A stretch of 60,000 bases of DNA from Apostichopus japonicus (GCF_037975245.1 NC_092577.1:25295398-25355397); one strand, 5' to 3'. Shown: positions 1 through 11,937, counted from the first letter of the stretch. Numbers and translations: made by a program. Notes: a model not told the origin generated them from the sequence alone.

Positions 1-239
1 GTTCCGATATGGTGCACGCTTAATTAATTGCCTTATTAACATTGCCAATGCCAATTTCAATAGAAAGTAAAAGAAAAAAATCCTGGTCAAAGCATTGAAA
101 AGATCATTGGACAATCTCACAAAACAAGATATGGTACACTAGAGAAGCAGTATACTGTAGATGTATTCAGGTAGGTGTCATTACAACTTTGAATTTTGTG
201 CATACATTTTAATATAGACAAGATTCAGTTCAAATCCTT

Positions 240-482
240 TTGAACTTTCCTACAGAGGGCTTCTGTAGAATTACCCAGCTGGCACTGATTTTCTATTTTC
301 AGTTGTACACTGTTACTAACAAAACTATTGTAGATATATGCAACTGCTATGTTGTACAATTTATTGTAAGGGTCAAAAGGTTTACCCACAGTGTGGCCTA
401 TAGATACAGCTATTTCATTCCAAGGTGCCAGCTTTCCAATATGACACATACCCAATTTAAGAGCGCCACGGCCCGCCCAATA
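240..482 (-). pseudogene. Possible exon of an unrecognised protein
   Basis: An open minus-strand stretch reads like real protein (GALKLGMCHIGKLAPWNE, then SIGHTVGKPFDPYNKLYNIA). It is preceded by a possible acceptor (CTGCAAG) and ends near a possible donor (CAGCTGG then GTAATT). I do not recognise the family. It lies about 20 bases from the next exon-like fragment in a different frame, so the two cannot be ordinary neighbouring exons; decay or rearrangement is likely. Confidence is low because no second exon confirms the frame. Confidence 0.25.
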
Positions 483-500
483 ACCTTCTTGCAGTTATAA

Positions 501-701
501 CTAGATTCTACGAACCCGGTAGGTATTCTTCTTTCCACAGTGTGGATAGTTGTTGCTGACTCGCCATGTTGAAAATGAGGCATCCTGGAAATTTTTCAAC
601 CAGACATCAGTATCATCCTTGGTGTCTAGTGGTAATCGAATGGTGCACTCGATGCTGTGACCATGCTCTTCATAGCTACAAACCATGTACTTGTGGGCCC
701 T
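501..701 (-). pseudogene. Exon fragment resembling the N-terminal part of SWIM/MULE-type transposon proteins
   Basis: The minus strand encodes about 65 residues including WLKNFQDASFSTWRVSNNYP and CGKKNTYRV. Its start follows a possible acceptor (CTGGTAG). The pattern W-x2-F-x2-S-x2-TWRV-x3-YP-x-GKK-x2-Y resembles a segment found upstream of the transposase core in many invertebrate MULE/SWIM-domain proteins; this is recalled family resemblance, not a search result. The usual following Cys/His residues are absent and the frame closes at TAG (501). It is probably a remnant of a MULE-like gene. It need not belong to the MULE-type gene at 42.8 kb, which is on the other strand. Confidence 0.35.
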
Positions 702-714
702 CTACCAGTGCCGG

Positions 715-1499
715 GAGAATAGACTAGAATTTAGGGAGAAAGAAAACACATTTTTAAAGAAATGAGTGATTATTTTAATGTGGAGACCAGTGTTCGCGCT
801 AACGTGCGGGATTCACGCACACATGATCAGAACCCCGTTAAGAAATAAATACACTGAACCTGTATGCGCGCGTTTCAGATGGACCGTTAATACGTGCGTA
901 TCTGTTTCTCCCGTTACGTGATCAGTGTATCTGTTGCGTTGAATGTGGAATTGCGTGTGGAATTGCTCCAGTGGGACCCGGCTTAAGGGTTTGAACTTAC
1001 ACTTGGCAGCATGGGGGTCTGAGGTTCTCATCTGTGTCAGGTCAAGTGAATGACTGCAAAATCAGAATAAACTCACACTATCCAGGGATTTTAGATAATT
1101 GGTTATCCAATTATATGGTCCATACCAGAAGCAATCCTTCACGAACTAATGTTTGCTTATAGGATCAGGGAGCTTTGTTGGCGTGAAAAGGGGGAGGGGT
1201 AGGCTGGGTGGGGGCACGGTGTTTTTGTGGGGCACCCACAAGAAGAAAATGCATTGCACAGTCACTGTGTCGATGTACAACAAGCATACAGAAATGCAAA
1301 GTAAAGGGTTTGTTCTACAAAGAGGATTATTAATTGCCTTTACAAATATACTTCCTTCGTAGAATACACAACTTTCTATTACACCATCCTACAAAATGCT
1401 CATGCCAAGATGTCCAACATCAATTTTTGAGTGATAGGAGTATCATAGTAGGGTAGTGTGATTGACTTTGTGGATTGTCTTAACCAACCAAATCTGGTC
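715..1499. other. No gene seen
   Basis: Small open frames only, none with splice signals or recognisable protein features. A purine-rich GGGGGAGGGG stretch sits near 1190-1215. Confidence 0.5.
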
Positions 1500-2105
1500 A
1501 TCGTTAAAAATTAGTCCTAAGGGTCACAAGGTCAAATGAGGTCAAAAGGTCAAAGGCGGTCACTAGATGCAGTTCACACAGACGAACACATCAGCTTTTT
1601 ATTAGGCCATCCCCCGGAGTGTTTCGTTGCCAAGATATATAAGGGTTGTCCTCTATTGACCTTGACCTGACAACAAAAGTAAAAGGGTTCATGCTCAACA
1701 TATGTGCAACCCACATTCCTGGCATGTACTTTATACATGCTTGCATTCTTTAGATATCGTGCTAACAAGCTTTTGTCTTCCCATGACCTTGAACGACCTT
1801 GACCTCACGCCAAAGACAATAGGGTTAATTTTCACCTTATGTGCAACCCACCTACCTAATTTGAAACTTTATACATGCTTGCATTCTTTAGATATCGTGC
1901 AGACAAGCTTTTCGGGTTTTTGTCCTTTCTTGACCTTGACCTCACACTAAAAGCAATAGTTTGTCCTCACCATATGTGCAACCCTCTGTTTTGCCCTCTC
2001 ATGACCTTGACCTCAAACCAAAAACAATAGGGTTTATTCTCAGCATATGTGCAACCAACCTAGGCCTACCTAATTTGAACTTCATACCTGCTTGCGTTCA
2101 TTATA
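1500..2105. repeat. Degenerate tandem array with GACCTTGACCTCAC core
   Basis: At least four imperfect units of about 130-170 bp. Each carries a CATATGTGCAACCCAC-like segment, then TTTATACATGCTTGCATTC, TTTAGATATCGTGC, AACAAGCTTTTG, CTTGACCTTGACCTCAC and a CAATAGGGTT segment. Units differ by substitutions and small indels, so the array is old. Shorter relatives of the GACCT core recur near 4160, 6050 and 9050-9660, so this is a dispersed family. No coding function is seen. Confidence 0.75.
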
Positions 2106-2819
2106 TATTGTGCTGACAAGGAGTGTGACACATACGCACACCAGCGTGACTGCATGTGGGTTCTTTTTGCCTTCGGCAAGAAATCAGAAAGGGGGATATA
2201 ATCAAATAATTTACTGTTTTTGTCGCATCTGGTGGAATGCACTTGGTCTTCGTAACAAACGACAGCGCGCCTCCTGCCATTGAAGTAGTACGCACTGATT
2301 GACTCTCGATCGGGCACAATAAATATTCCAGGCCAACCCTTGGTTAGATGCAATGACCTAGTCTACGGTATAACCTAGGCCTAGGCTAGTCCTTGCCCAT
2401 TCCGTATTTCGGTACGTTACACCAACCATTAGGCTAAGCGTAGGGGTCACGAAATTTGGTACCACCTATATACTACAGTATTACTACTGGCCTATTACTA
2501 GTTTGTAACTTTTACGAGGGTGAGTAAGTGAGTTCATTCTTCATAGTCAAGTTTCGTTTACCTGTAGCCTTGGGAATGCATCCAGGTTTTCATATGGAAA
2601 GGTACATGTTAGTTTGCTCTCCGTCATGGCGAACTAGGACTAGGAAGTAACAAAAACTAACAAAAGTTGTGTGATGTGCGAAGCATGGTACAGTATTTGT
2701 AACAATAGCAGACGACGACAGTGCATAGGTCATACCAAACTTTCCTGAAGTAGGCCCACTGCACATGTGCACTGATTGAGACACGCCTCCTTTATGGTAA
2801 TTACCCACAACCATCCTGG
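2106..2819. other. No gene seen
   Basis: Unique-looking sequence with AGGCCTAGGC-type words. No exon or element boundary was recognised. Confidence 0.45.
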
Positions 2820-3136
2820 GAAAAAATCACGCGTCCTGGAGGCGGTGAAGTCTGACATTCGCCTTCAAATTGAAGGCGAATATCGCCGTTTATCTGGGGC
2901 TGCCTTTTTTGGACGCTTGTGTGCTGGAGAGAGGTTTTTCGTTTCGCTGCGTGCGGGTCGTCCTTTTGTAGTTTTTGGAATGTTTGAGTGGGGGGTTGTC
3001 TCTGCAGGTCGGCGGGCGTATGTTTTTTGGCTCGCTTGACCTGAGTTTCGTTTGTCAGAATGGGATGGTTCGGTAGTGCCGTTTGGCCGTGACGTTTTGT
3101 ATCCCGCTTGGCGGGTCACATAAAAAGCACACAATA
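2820..3136 (+). mobile_element. 5'-truncated 3' end of a Tx1-type LINE
   Basis: Starting near 2830 the sequence encodes the last part of a LINE ORF2 (VLEAVKSDIRLQIEGEYRR, then AAFFGRLCAG). About 150 bp of 3' UTR follows, ending GGGTCACATAAAAAGCAC. The same segment occurs inverted at 25255-25770, including the TTGGCCGTGACGTTTTGTAT block before the tail, which shows a dispersed family. The 5' end is abrupt, as expected for truncated LINE insertions. No clear target duplication could be found. The tail matches the ends of the ORF1-only elements at 4265 and 51076. Confidence 0.8.
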
Positions 3137-3363
3137 GGCGCTCCACGGGTCACTTACCGCTTGGTAATCCCTTCAATCGTACCCGCCGATCTTAAAAATT
3201 TTTGGTTTGCGGTCTATTTCGGTAACACAGTGATGTGAAGACGCTCTTTGGCGACTGTGTAATTGGCATTACAAAAACAGTTAAACTTATACGACGTACG
3301 GCGGTCGGTTTGTTAACCGGTTATATATTCACAAAGAACAATCCATCTTTAATATTCTTAGCT

Positions 3364-3678
3364 TTAGTTGTTATTTGGCCACAAGTCCTTATCGGTTCTT
3401 AAATATGCAAAACAATTTCGACAGTGTTTATCATACACTATATCGTCTTTTCCAAGGTCAAAGATGCACTCCTTTCGAAGGCGATAACTGCTCAATGGCA
3501 CAACTTGTGTCAGATAATTGCGAAAAGCATATGCCATTATCAGCAAAGTACTCTGACCTTTAGACAAAGGAGCCCCTTCATACAGCAGTTCATCGTTTGG
3601 ATTTGGCTCATCAGGCAGTTCAGCATCGTAAAATATTTCAACGTCATCAACATCATCCTGAAGGACAGCAAATAATAT
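3364..3678 (-). pseudogene. Exon fragment resembling an animal transposase-domain protein
   Basis: An open stretch of about 100 codons follows a good acceptor (GTCCTTCAG). It begins with an acidic run (DDVDDVEIFYDAELPDEPNP), then LLYEGAPLSKGQSTLLIMAY and FRNYLTQ. A YxGAPLsxGxSxLLIMxxxxRxxLT block is familiar from N-terminal parts of large metazoan transposase-associated proteins, possibly EnSpm/CACTA-like. A CxxC pair (CRNC) follows near the end and the frame stops at 3364. No neighbouring exon was identified. It may be a last exon, or a remnant that has lost its core. Confidence 0.35.
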
Positions 3679-3690
3679 AAAAAAAAGTGA

Positions 3691-4264
3691 AATCAACTGA
3701 TAGCCATAACAGGGAATTCTAAGGTGACATGACTGTAAAAGTAAGAGGGTTTCAAGTAACAGAAACTAGAAGGGACAAAATACAAGCACAAAATACAAAA
3801 TACATACAAAGTATCACGATTAGTTGACAAAGGATGGAGAGAAGAAAGAAACCAACAGGGTGAAGAGGAGAGGTAGGAGGGAGAAAGGGAATATAAATGA
3901 AATGGGTGGGGAATAAACTGCAGAAGGACGAAGACAGTTGAAAATTATGCCTGTGCGACTAGCCATAACGCACCAACGAAGCTCATTTGCGAATAAATAT
4001 TCCAGACAATGGAATGAGATACCAATACGCATGGACATTAGTGAGCAGGCATCATTTGATGAAAGAATAGCATTTCTTGACTGCGCCATCATTTCTACAA
4101 CCCAAAGTTCCATAATAGGCCTATGTACTAAGTTTAATTTAAATCAAACAATGCTTAGTCATGACCTCCAAATGACCATAAAATTGTTCAACACCCGATG
4201 TTTAATATGTACCAAATTTCATATGTACGAAACAATGTTTTTTTGTATATATTTTTTTTATCAT
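3691..4264. other. No gene seen; degenerate repeat flank of the next element
   Basis: Contains a purine-rich stretch (3825-3900) and one ATGACCTCCAAATGACCAT copy near 4160. A very similar copy lies just beyond the other end of the retroelement (6060-6078), so that element landed inside this repeat. Confidence 0.45.
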
Positions 4265-6025
4265 GTGCTTTTTACGTGCAAAGAAACGGACACGGACCAA
4301 AGGTCAACAAAACCAAAAACAATCCCAGTCTGTTTAACAACCACCAAAAACCCAACTGAAAACCCGCAAACAGAAATCTCTCACTAACCCACAAATGTAT
4401 AAAATGTAGCGTTTAACGTGACGTGAAAAGGACACGGACCCAAAGGCTAACAGAACCAAAACAATAAAGCTCCACAAACCAGCCCCAAAAAGTCAACTCC
4501 AAACCACAAACAGAAACCCCCCCCAACCGATATTATGTAACGACCACACAAACCCCCCACCCCACACATAACAACTAACTCACTCCAAAATTCATCCGGG
4601 GTACGCCGTTCCAATAGCAGACGACAGGCTTGCGCATTACCTGCGAAGTTTTCCCAATACGGGTCTTTTCAAGCCCCTAGCAGTATTCCCCCTTTTCTTA
4701 CGAGGAAGCAGAGTTCTTAACTCCCCGTCAACCTTCATCGAGTGGCCCTCCCTGTCTGGAACAGGAGGTCCACTAGCGACCATCGTGTCCAGTATAGCGG
4801 AAGCGGCTGCGGGTAGGGTGGAAGGGCCACTCGAGTCAATGAGATCAGTGGCCTGTTTCGTCTCATCGAACCAATCGGAGGACTCCTTAGCCACAACTAA
4901 TAAGGCTGTAGTGCAGTCCTCCATTGAGTCAGAATCTGGGCCACTTAATGTCTCTTGGGCCGGTTGACTCGGAGCCCAACTAGTATCACCGATAGCGGGC
5001 GTAGCTACCGGTGAACCAGTACAAGCGGCATCCTGCGCCGCGTGCCACTCCGCTAGTACCATCTCCGCCGTTTTGTCCTGCTCTGCCTCAGTGGGCAGGC
5101 TGGCAGTCTCGGCAAGTTCGATCAGGGGAGAGGTCGGACACGAAAGGGGAACAGAGCCTTCACCGGGGCGCTAGTGTCGGACACTGGGGCGATGACAGGA
5201 GCATCATGTGATACGGTGTCAGAGGCTGGGACAGGGACCGCTTCAACCACGCCCGTAGCCACTCTCGCGGCGTATGAGCGGTTTGGGCATAAACGGACGA
5301 GATGGCCCGTTTTCCAACACGAGTTGCAAACGATATCCCCTTACAGTCGGCCAGGGTATGCCCCAACCTGTAAACAGCGGCTACACCGCTTGTTCGGGCA
5401 CAACCTGGCCCTGTGCCCATTAGCCCACAAGGTAGAGGGGATATCGGACTTGAGTTCAACTCTAACTCGTCTAGTCCCGGTCTTGACACCCATACATTCA
5501 AGGAATTCCGGCTCCTCGTAGCCGGTCACTTTCCCAAAACGCCCCAGTGTCCGTACAACAACCTGTTCAGACATGTCCAGAGGGAGATGCAGGACTGTCA
5601 CCCACACCGAAGTGTCATACGGTGTGACCTTCAGTCCCTCAACTCCCAACACATGGACGCCTCAGACGCGGGCAGCCTCCGAGGTGACTCGAACATCAAA
5701 AACATTCATACCCGGAGAGGTTTACGCTGAAGCGCGTCAACCTCTCCAGGGACCTTTAAACCAACTGAACGCAAAACTGAAAAAAAATTGTCCGGGGACG
5801 ACCTTAACTCCGAAAAACTCAACAATACGATTTTGCTGTCACGGCGAGCCGCCGTGGCAGCTAGGGTTGTGGCAAACCACGCACCTACAAAAAACAAAAA
5901 CCACGCAACAAAGCCAAACTACACTAAACAAACTATTGAAAGGCCAACGTAAAAAACACAAAGTGTGTGGTCACGAAAAAGTGGAGAGCAGCCGAAAACA
6001 CGTCCGCACTCCACGAAAGCAAACT
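4265..6025 (-). mobile_element. ORF1-only Tx1-like retroelement, decayed copy
   Basis: On the minus strand this runs from a 5' head (TTTCGTGGAGTGCGGACGTG, about 6020) through an ORF1 region and about 370 bp of 3' UTR to GCACGTAAAAAGCAC at 4265. It is colinear with the complete copy at 49250-51076. There is no endonuclease or reverse transcriptase between the ORF1 stop (4637) and the 3' UTR, exactly as in the other copy. ORF1 is broken into several frames. Its first zinc-knuckle region has lost about 23 codons: the text jumps from ANGHRA straight to RLCPNKRC. No clear target duplication was found. Confidence 0.85.
4637..5870 (-). pseudogene. ORF1 (zinc-knuckle RNA-binding) pseudogene
   Basis: The N-terminus reads AARRDSKIVLLSFSELRSSP, continues in frame to SVGLKVPGEVDALQRKPLR, then shifts frame several times. 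The C-terminus (LRTLLPRKKRGNTARGLKRP) is open to the stop at 4637. The intact relative at 49411-50705 has three CCHC knuckles; here the first is removed by an in-frame deletion and the rest are scrambled by frameshifts. The family role is binding element RNA in a ribonucleoprotein. This copy should make no working product. Confidence 0.8.
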
Positions 6026-7754
6026 ACCAATGTTTGCTGGTTGACCTCAAACCAACCCTGATGACCTCCAAATGACCATGAGTTTTCAGTATCTGATGTT
6101 TCATATAATGTACTAAGTTTCTAAATTTCTGCCACCAAATATTGAACACATCCCCCAGCGTCATACCTATCATGGATTTTAAAATGATGCATATGGCTCA
6201 TTCCATGAAACACAAAGTGTGACATGAAGTTCAAAATTTGAAATTACTTTTAAGGAGTATTCATTGCAATGATTGGACACTGTAGAGTATCTACTTTAAT
6301 AATAACTGCATGTCACTGCCGTATTGGCACCAAAAGATACGTAATGAGCATAAAGTAACGGTTTATGCTTGAAAATGCGGATGTGACAGAGACACCTTAC
6401 ATAAATTACATTCATCAAGATATGCATCAAGATAAATAACTTCCATTAAATCATACCTGTAATATTTACTACACCTCAAAGTACATTAAGGGAAACTAAA
6501 TTAAACTTATCAAGATTATGGATAAAAATTTTATGCCAATTTTATTTTTACACTTTTGGTTAATTATCTGTTACAAATTTATGATATGTTAATATATAAT
6601 GCACACTGTTAAAACAGAGACAAATACCTATATAACTGTTCCTATGCACAACTTTCCAAATGGTCTTGGTATTGTTTCAGTGATAATAGCATTGGCTACC
6701 AACTGTATTTGCTAGAAATGACGTGAAGTGAACCCTTCATTTTTAATAAAAGGACACGGTGTCCTGTTACATCTGCATTTAATAATTTAAAATGATCGTA
6801 GAAGAGGATATAATCATGCATGTAACAAACAGTTAACTATTGAGGAAGCCTACAATACATGTATATCAAATCACATTATAGGATGGTACATTTTATTTCT
6901 AACAAAATTGGCTGTTGCCAACCAGTATATTTATATAGGTAAATTACCCTGTCGTATTGCACAGTAGCAGATGTCCAGCAAGCACGAATGCTACGTCTTC
7001 TACATATGGTGAGTATATCCTGCCACAAAGGAAGCTTTATAAATGTTAGTATCTTGATATTAACATATCGCTGTAGTTACACATTTTCCTTTCCAGGTCC
7101 CCAGCCCTGATTAGCTGCCTCGAGACCAGACTACGAGCTACATATTAAACCATGACCAGACAACTCCCCAGGGACTATTCCCGGGTAAGGGTGGAAGGGG
7201 ACAGGGGTTATGTAATAAAGGAATTGTCCAGGAGTAATTGTCTTTCAGGAATGAAGTATGATTAGATTTTATATGGTTACCCAAGTGAACACTCCTTAAA
7301 GCAGCATTTTGCGTTTGTCCAGAATTTTTCCCTGTCTATCGAATTTTTATCATAATACCATCACAAAAGACATAAGTCAAAAGACACAAAAGAACTAAGA
7401 CTTTCTCCTACTTTTTTCCCCACATCGAACGTTAATTAGCAAGTAATTAAGGATATTATATGATTCTGAGAATTGTGTCTCCCAGACACAATCGACATTA
7501 GTATTTATCACATGCAGCTCTACAAACCGCCTATTCAAATTCAACCAATCAGTGAAGAGATGTTTATGTATGACTTGGAGCTTAAAATAGACTCAATCAT
7601 TGGCATGGTAATCCCTCAGCGTCTCTACCGTGAGTAAAGTGTACACGCACGTAAGCCTACTGTACGTAGTACTTAGCAAAGTATTTAGTGTCGTATAATT
7701 CGTACATGCACACAATACTATAACCTGGTGACGAAGTGACAAAAGAATAAAACA
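6026..7754. other. No gene seen
   Basis: AT-rich non-coding sequence, about 1.7 kb. A GACCTCCAAATGACCAT repeat copy at 6060 continues the array interrupted by the upstream retroelement. GTGTCTCCCAGACACAA near 7475 forms a short hairpin. No exon was recognised. Confidence 0.45.
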
Positions 7755-7953
7755 ATGGAGAAAGGCTCAAATGGGAAATATCAATTTTTGAAGAACCTAA
7801 CTTCACCTGAAAAGAGAAAATGGCGGAAAGCCCAGAAGAAAAAGTGTCACGACACCGTGTCCCTTTCGGAAATCAATGGGAAAGATGGAGGGAAGTGAAG
7901 AGGAATTTACATCTCAAGAGTGATTCAGAAGTCACTCGACTTCTACTCGACAG
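7755..7953 (+). pseudogene. Candidate first exon of the MULE-type gene
   Basis: ATG at 7755 opens a basic reading frame (MEKGSNGKYQFLKNLTSPEK, RKWRKAQKKKCHD). About 30 codons later the protein-like text continues in another frame (QWERWREVKRNLHLKSDSEV, then TRLLLDR) up to an excellent donor (CAG then GTAAGC at 7954). A W-x2-W-x2-LK-x-sDSEV-x2-LLLdR motif is familiar from N-terminal exons of transposon-derived genes. A frameshift between about 7845 and 7870 is needed to join the parts. The exon then ends in phase 2, matching the starts of the exons at 28866 and 42779. I infer it belongs to that gene, with its introns stretched by later insertions. Confidence 0.4.
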
Positions 7954-9049
7954 GTAAGCAAAGGATAGAATTGTTCGTTACAATTTTTGTTTACATGATT
8001 TAACGGTACTTCTCATTATCGGTGAGAGAAACTGAGACCGAACCTCTGCCTCCACTACAGTATCTGCCTCCACTACAGTATCTAGCTTAGCCTAGGCCAG
8101 TATAGGGGCCTATACTAAGTCTATAGTACTACTAGTACAGTGTACTTAGCCTATTATTTACCAGCACAACCAAGGCCAGTTACGCTAAACGATCTTACTT
8201 TTCTTACGCCGACGCATAGATACTTTACACTAGACTTTACAAGGCATGGGCTATGATGGCAGTGATTGCATATGCAGTAGCCGAAATCACGAGGTCTACG
8301 TTCTGGCGGTTCCCGTTAGTTTCATGCCCTAAATAATGTTTCTTTCTTCCCCTAAAAACGTTTCTTACCTCTGTACCTCCTCAATCATGGGGAGGAAATT
8401 ATCGTTTTTCCAGGGAGGAAGCTGATGAAAGCATATTGGCTAGGCTATGTGGAAAGAATAAATTTAGTAGGCCTAGAGCCTAAGTGGAATAACTGTACGA
8501 ATTTCTTTTCATTTGTACCTTTTCTACAAATATCTCTTCCCATATAGCCTAGCCAATTTGCCTTCCTTGAAAAATGTTTCTTTGTTATTTTCTCTCCTAA
8601 ATCAAAAATTACAGTTACTTCAGTAACTAACTCTTTCTAAGTAGCCTAGCCAAATGTCTTCTTGCTTGAATTCCTCCCCTGAGAAACAGTACTTTCCTCC
8701 CTGAGTGATACTTTATTTTTGTGATTCTACTTTCAGGTATTAATTATTATTATTGTTATTATTGTCCATATTTCAGAATAAATTAGCACATTAAATCGGA
8801 AGATTTTTCAGACTGAAGTAAGAACAGCAGTGAAAGAAACTGTGTTTATTGAAAGCCCTGAATGGTAAAGTTAAGGAACACATAAAAATTGAGAAAAACC
8901 ATGATCATGTCTTTCACAAAAAGAAAATATAATACTAATAACATGTGTATAATCTTAGATGATAGTGAAAACAAGTCTATATTTGGCAAGGAATACAACT
9001 GATCAAGAAATAAACTCAATACAAGTGAATGATTAAGTCAAGGAAATAG
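7954..9049. other. No gene seen; short and degenerate repeats
   Basis: An 18-bp direct duplication (TCTGCCTCCACTACAGTA) lies at about 8046-8081. Degenerate segments such as TTCCTCCCCTGAGAAA (8680) resemble one at 11085 (TTCCTCCCCTGAAAAT), suggesting an old dispersed repeat. No coding sequence is apparent. Confidence 0.4.
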
Positions 9050-9660
9050 AGAATATCTGACCCAAGATCACTTTGACCTATGGAAAACAATAGCAATCAA
9101 TTACTCTCCAGGGGCTACATATGTAACAGTTAACCAACTTCTCTTCTTGAGATATGGCATTAGCACTAATGGCCATAAGCATAACAATGGGATTATCTAC
9201 CCACCGAATGTTTTCAACATTTGCCATGAAACCAACTTTCACTTCTTGGGATATGAACTATTGTCCTCAAAATGACCTTCATGGTTAACAAAATGTTTTA
9301 CCTTCTCACCAAGGGCCACCTATATAGCTAGTTTGAAGTTCAACCAACTTTCACTTGTTGATATTGTTTATAAGTTTTCAAGAGTTGAACATCTCTTGAC
9401 CTAAAATGACCTTTAACCTCTATGAAAAATAATAGGGTTCATCTACTTACCAAGTGCTATCTACATAGCAAGTTGGATGTCAAACCAACTAGCACTTCTT
9501 GAGATACTGTTTTTACACAAATTTCAAATGTTGACCTCAAATGACGTTTAAACTTGATGCAAAACAATATGAATCATCTACTCTTCAAAGACTACCTATA
9601 TACCAAGTTTGAATTCAAGCAACTTTTACTTCTTGAGATGTTGTGTGTACATATATCCCA
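9050..9660. repeat. Degenerate tandem array (GACCT family, about 140-bp unit)
   Basis: About four imperfect units, each with AAATGACCTT or AAAATGACCTTTAACCTC, a GGTTCATCTACT-like segment, a CTACCTATATAGCTAG-like segment and CAACCAACTTTCACTTCTTG followed by GAGATA. It is related in layout to the array at 1500-2105 but not identical. No coding capacity is seen. Confidence 0.7.
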
Positions 9661-10767
9661 AAAGAGTGCCGGATGGGTTTCAAGCAGTTGCATTACCAGT
9701 TGTCGAGGCTGTTGAACATCTACATTACCAACCATTGCCTTAAGTAATAATATCATTGCTTTTGATGATAGACAGCACTTATTGATTGTGTTGCTTTGGG
9801 TGTTTAATATACATGTGATATAAGAAGATAGACATAAAATATATTGTTTGAACACTACACCAAGTACTACGAAGTGCTGTTTTTCAAAATGTCGAGTAGA
9901 GGATCGATGTTAGTTTAATCCCGACAAAGCTGCAAAGTTTCATGTGGAAGCGTGGAATTCCAAAGATAAGAATAGAGAATATTTATAATGTTCTGTGACT
10001 TTTATTCCTTCACTACTCCAGTCCCAAACTCCTTCACTCAATCTCTCAGGTCTCTATCAGTTTGCAGTCACTTCACTCAGCCACACCCTTCATTTTCCCA
10101 ACAGCCAGCACAACAACACAAGGCCAATATTCCAAGTCAAAGTCAAAGTGAACAGTGAACTCTCTTCCTCTCACACAATATCATAAGTAGTCTGTACATA
10201 TAGCATACTGTAGAAACACACACACATCTCTAACCCCTCTTGACCCCCATCTCCCCTTATCTCTCCTTCATCCTGCCTGACCTACATAAGCACCAACTTT
10301 CGGACTTTCACTGGCTCATGCCCAAGAATTCCATCTCCATAGCAATAATATTTACAAAGTATAGTTAAAGAGGTATATTATAGAAATAGAAAGTTGTGAT
10401 ATATAGATTGTTCATGGTTATAGAAATAGATAGTTGAGATATGTAGATTGTTCATGGTTATAGATATAGTCTTTAAGTTTGTTCTCGACACAAAACTTGC
10501 TTTCAGGCAAACAGTATTTTGCTTCCAAAAAGGGTTAGCAAATATAACCCTTTGAAAATTGATGTCACTTAAAAATAACTATTTTCAGTGTGACAATCTA
10601 GCCAGCTACTTATGTTGCTAGTATTCTTTAATTGAGCAAGCCATTCTGTTATTACACTGAGTTTAACTGTTTAAAGAATTACCAGCTGATACTTTGCAGA
10701 TCCCACAATTTTGCATATTGAAACGTACCCTTATATTTCCCATTCACTCCTGTTGGCGTTTTTCTAC
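9661..10767. other. No gene seen
   Basis: AT-rich non-coding sequence. A roughly 45-bp direct repeat (ATAGAAATAGA with TTGAGATATGTAGATTGTTC-like continuation) lies at about 10380-10460. Confidence 0.45.
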
Positions 10768-10888
10768 CTGCCTCCTAGCTGCAGCTGCTGTTAGCCGGGT
10801 TGTCCCGTTGTCTGGTGTTACCCAGGAGCTAACCTCTCCGTCCTCAACTTCTGCCAGCCCTCCTTGGTGTTTCATCACCAGATGGTTG
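10768..10888 (-). CDS. Candidate internal exon of an unrecognised gene
   Basis: A 121-bp GC-rich island in AT-rich surroundings, bounded on the minus strand by an acceptor (CCTTCTTAG) and a donor (GGCAG then GTAGAA). One frame is open throughout and reads NHLVMKHQGGLAEVEDGEVS, then SWVTPDNGTTRLTAAAARRQ. No family is recognised and no neighbouring exon was found. The case rests on splice signals and composition only. Confidence 0.3.
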
Positions 10889-11937
10889 CTAAGAAGGTAG
10901 CAAAAGGTTTCAAATTATAAACATGTCTTTGGATCCGCTGCTAAAATGTATTGCTCTCATTTACTGGTGACATATGACTAGATGCTATTTATCACTTTCA
11001 TGGAATGGTTGTACACTTGACTATAAAATTTATAGAACAGCAGACATTGCATGTTGCCCTAGGTTTCAGTTTCCCGACCCGTTAGTTCCTCCCCTGAAAA
11101 TTATAGTTTCCTCTACTAAATACGTTACATTACTCCCCTACATCAAGGTAGTAAAGTATCGCATTCAGGTTATGAAACTAATATGCTTGTTCAATGAAAC
11201 TTACAAAAAAAGGTTACTTACTACACTGACACATAATCATAAAAATCGCCCAAATCATCAATTGCAATTACTACAGTTTTGCAAAGCACTACTTAAATCT
11301 CCACATGTCCTAGCCAGTATGCCTTATTGCGTTCCCTTATGAGAAACGTTACTTTCATCTCTTGAAAAACGTTATTTTCTCCCATTTTCAAGAGATCCGG
11401 AAAAAAGGCCCCCATTGCGATACACTCGTAGCTACATTGCTTTTAGTGCAAAATTCACAGCGTGTACATAACGTTATTCAGGCCTAACCAGTGTAAGTCA
11501 CACACTTATAGGTCTAATTGTACTACAGTAACTAGCCTATGTAACACCGCGTAGAGTGATACAATATCGTTGTAGAGAATGTTACGTACCGATCGAGTTC
11601 TTGCTGGTTCAATGACTTTCTCTCTTATGTATCCTTGCTACATAGGTGGTTTTATTTTCGTGGAGCGACGAATTTTCTTGGGTTTTTAGGGCATCGTATG
11701 CAATGAGATATGCCGTAAGTGTCCCTTCGCGCGATACGTACATCTCCTCAGCTGATTTTTGTTTACTGTTTACCTTGCTATTCAAAGTACCTTTTCCGTT
11801 ATACATATTCATAAGGTTCCTTTATGTGGGAAGAGTCTATCGAAGTCAAAGATTCAAAATACGAGAACCAGAAAACGTCATATTTTTGCACTTTTCGGGA
11901 ATAGTTTGAGTTCAAACTTTACAGTATATAGTATATA
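10889..11937. other. No gene seen; flank of the pogo-like element
   Basis: Contains repeated AAACGTTA words (11340-11380) that resemble those at 8340-8400. No exon was recognised. The sequence ends in TATAGTATATA, and its last TA is the left target-site copy. Confidence 0.4.
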
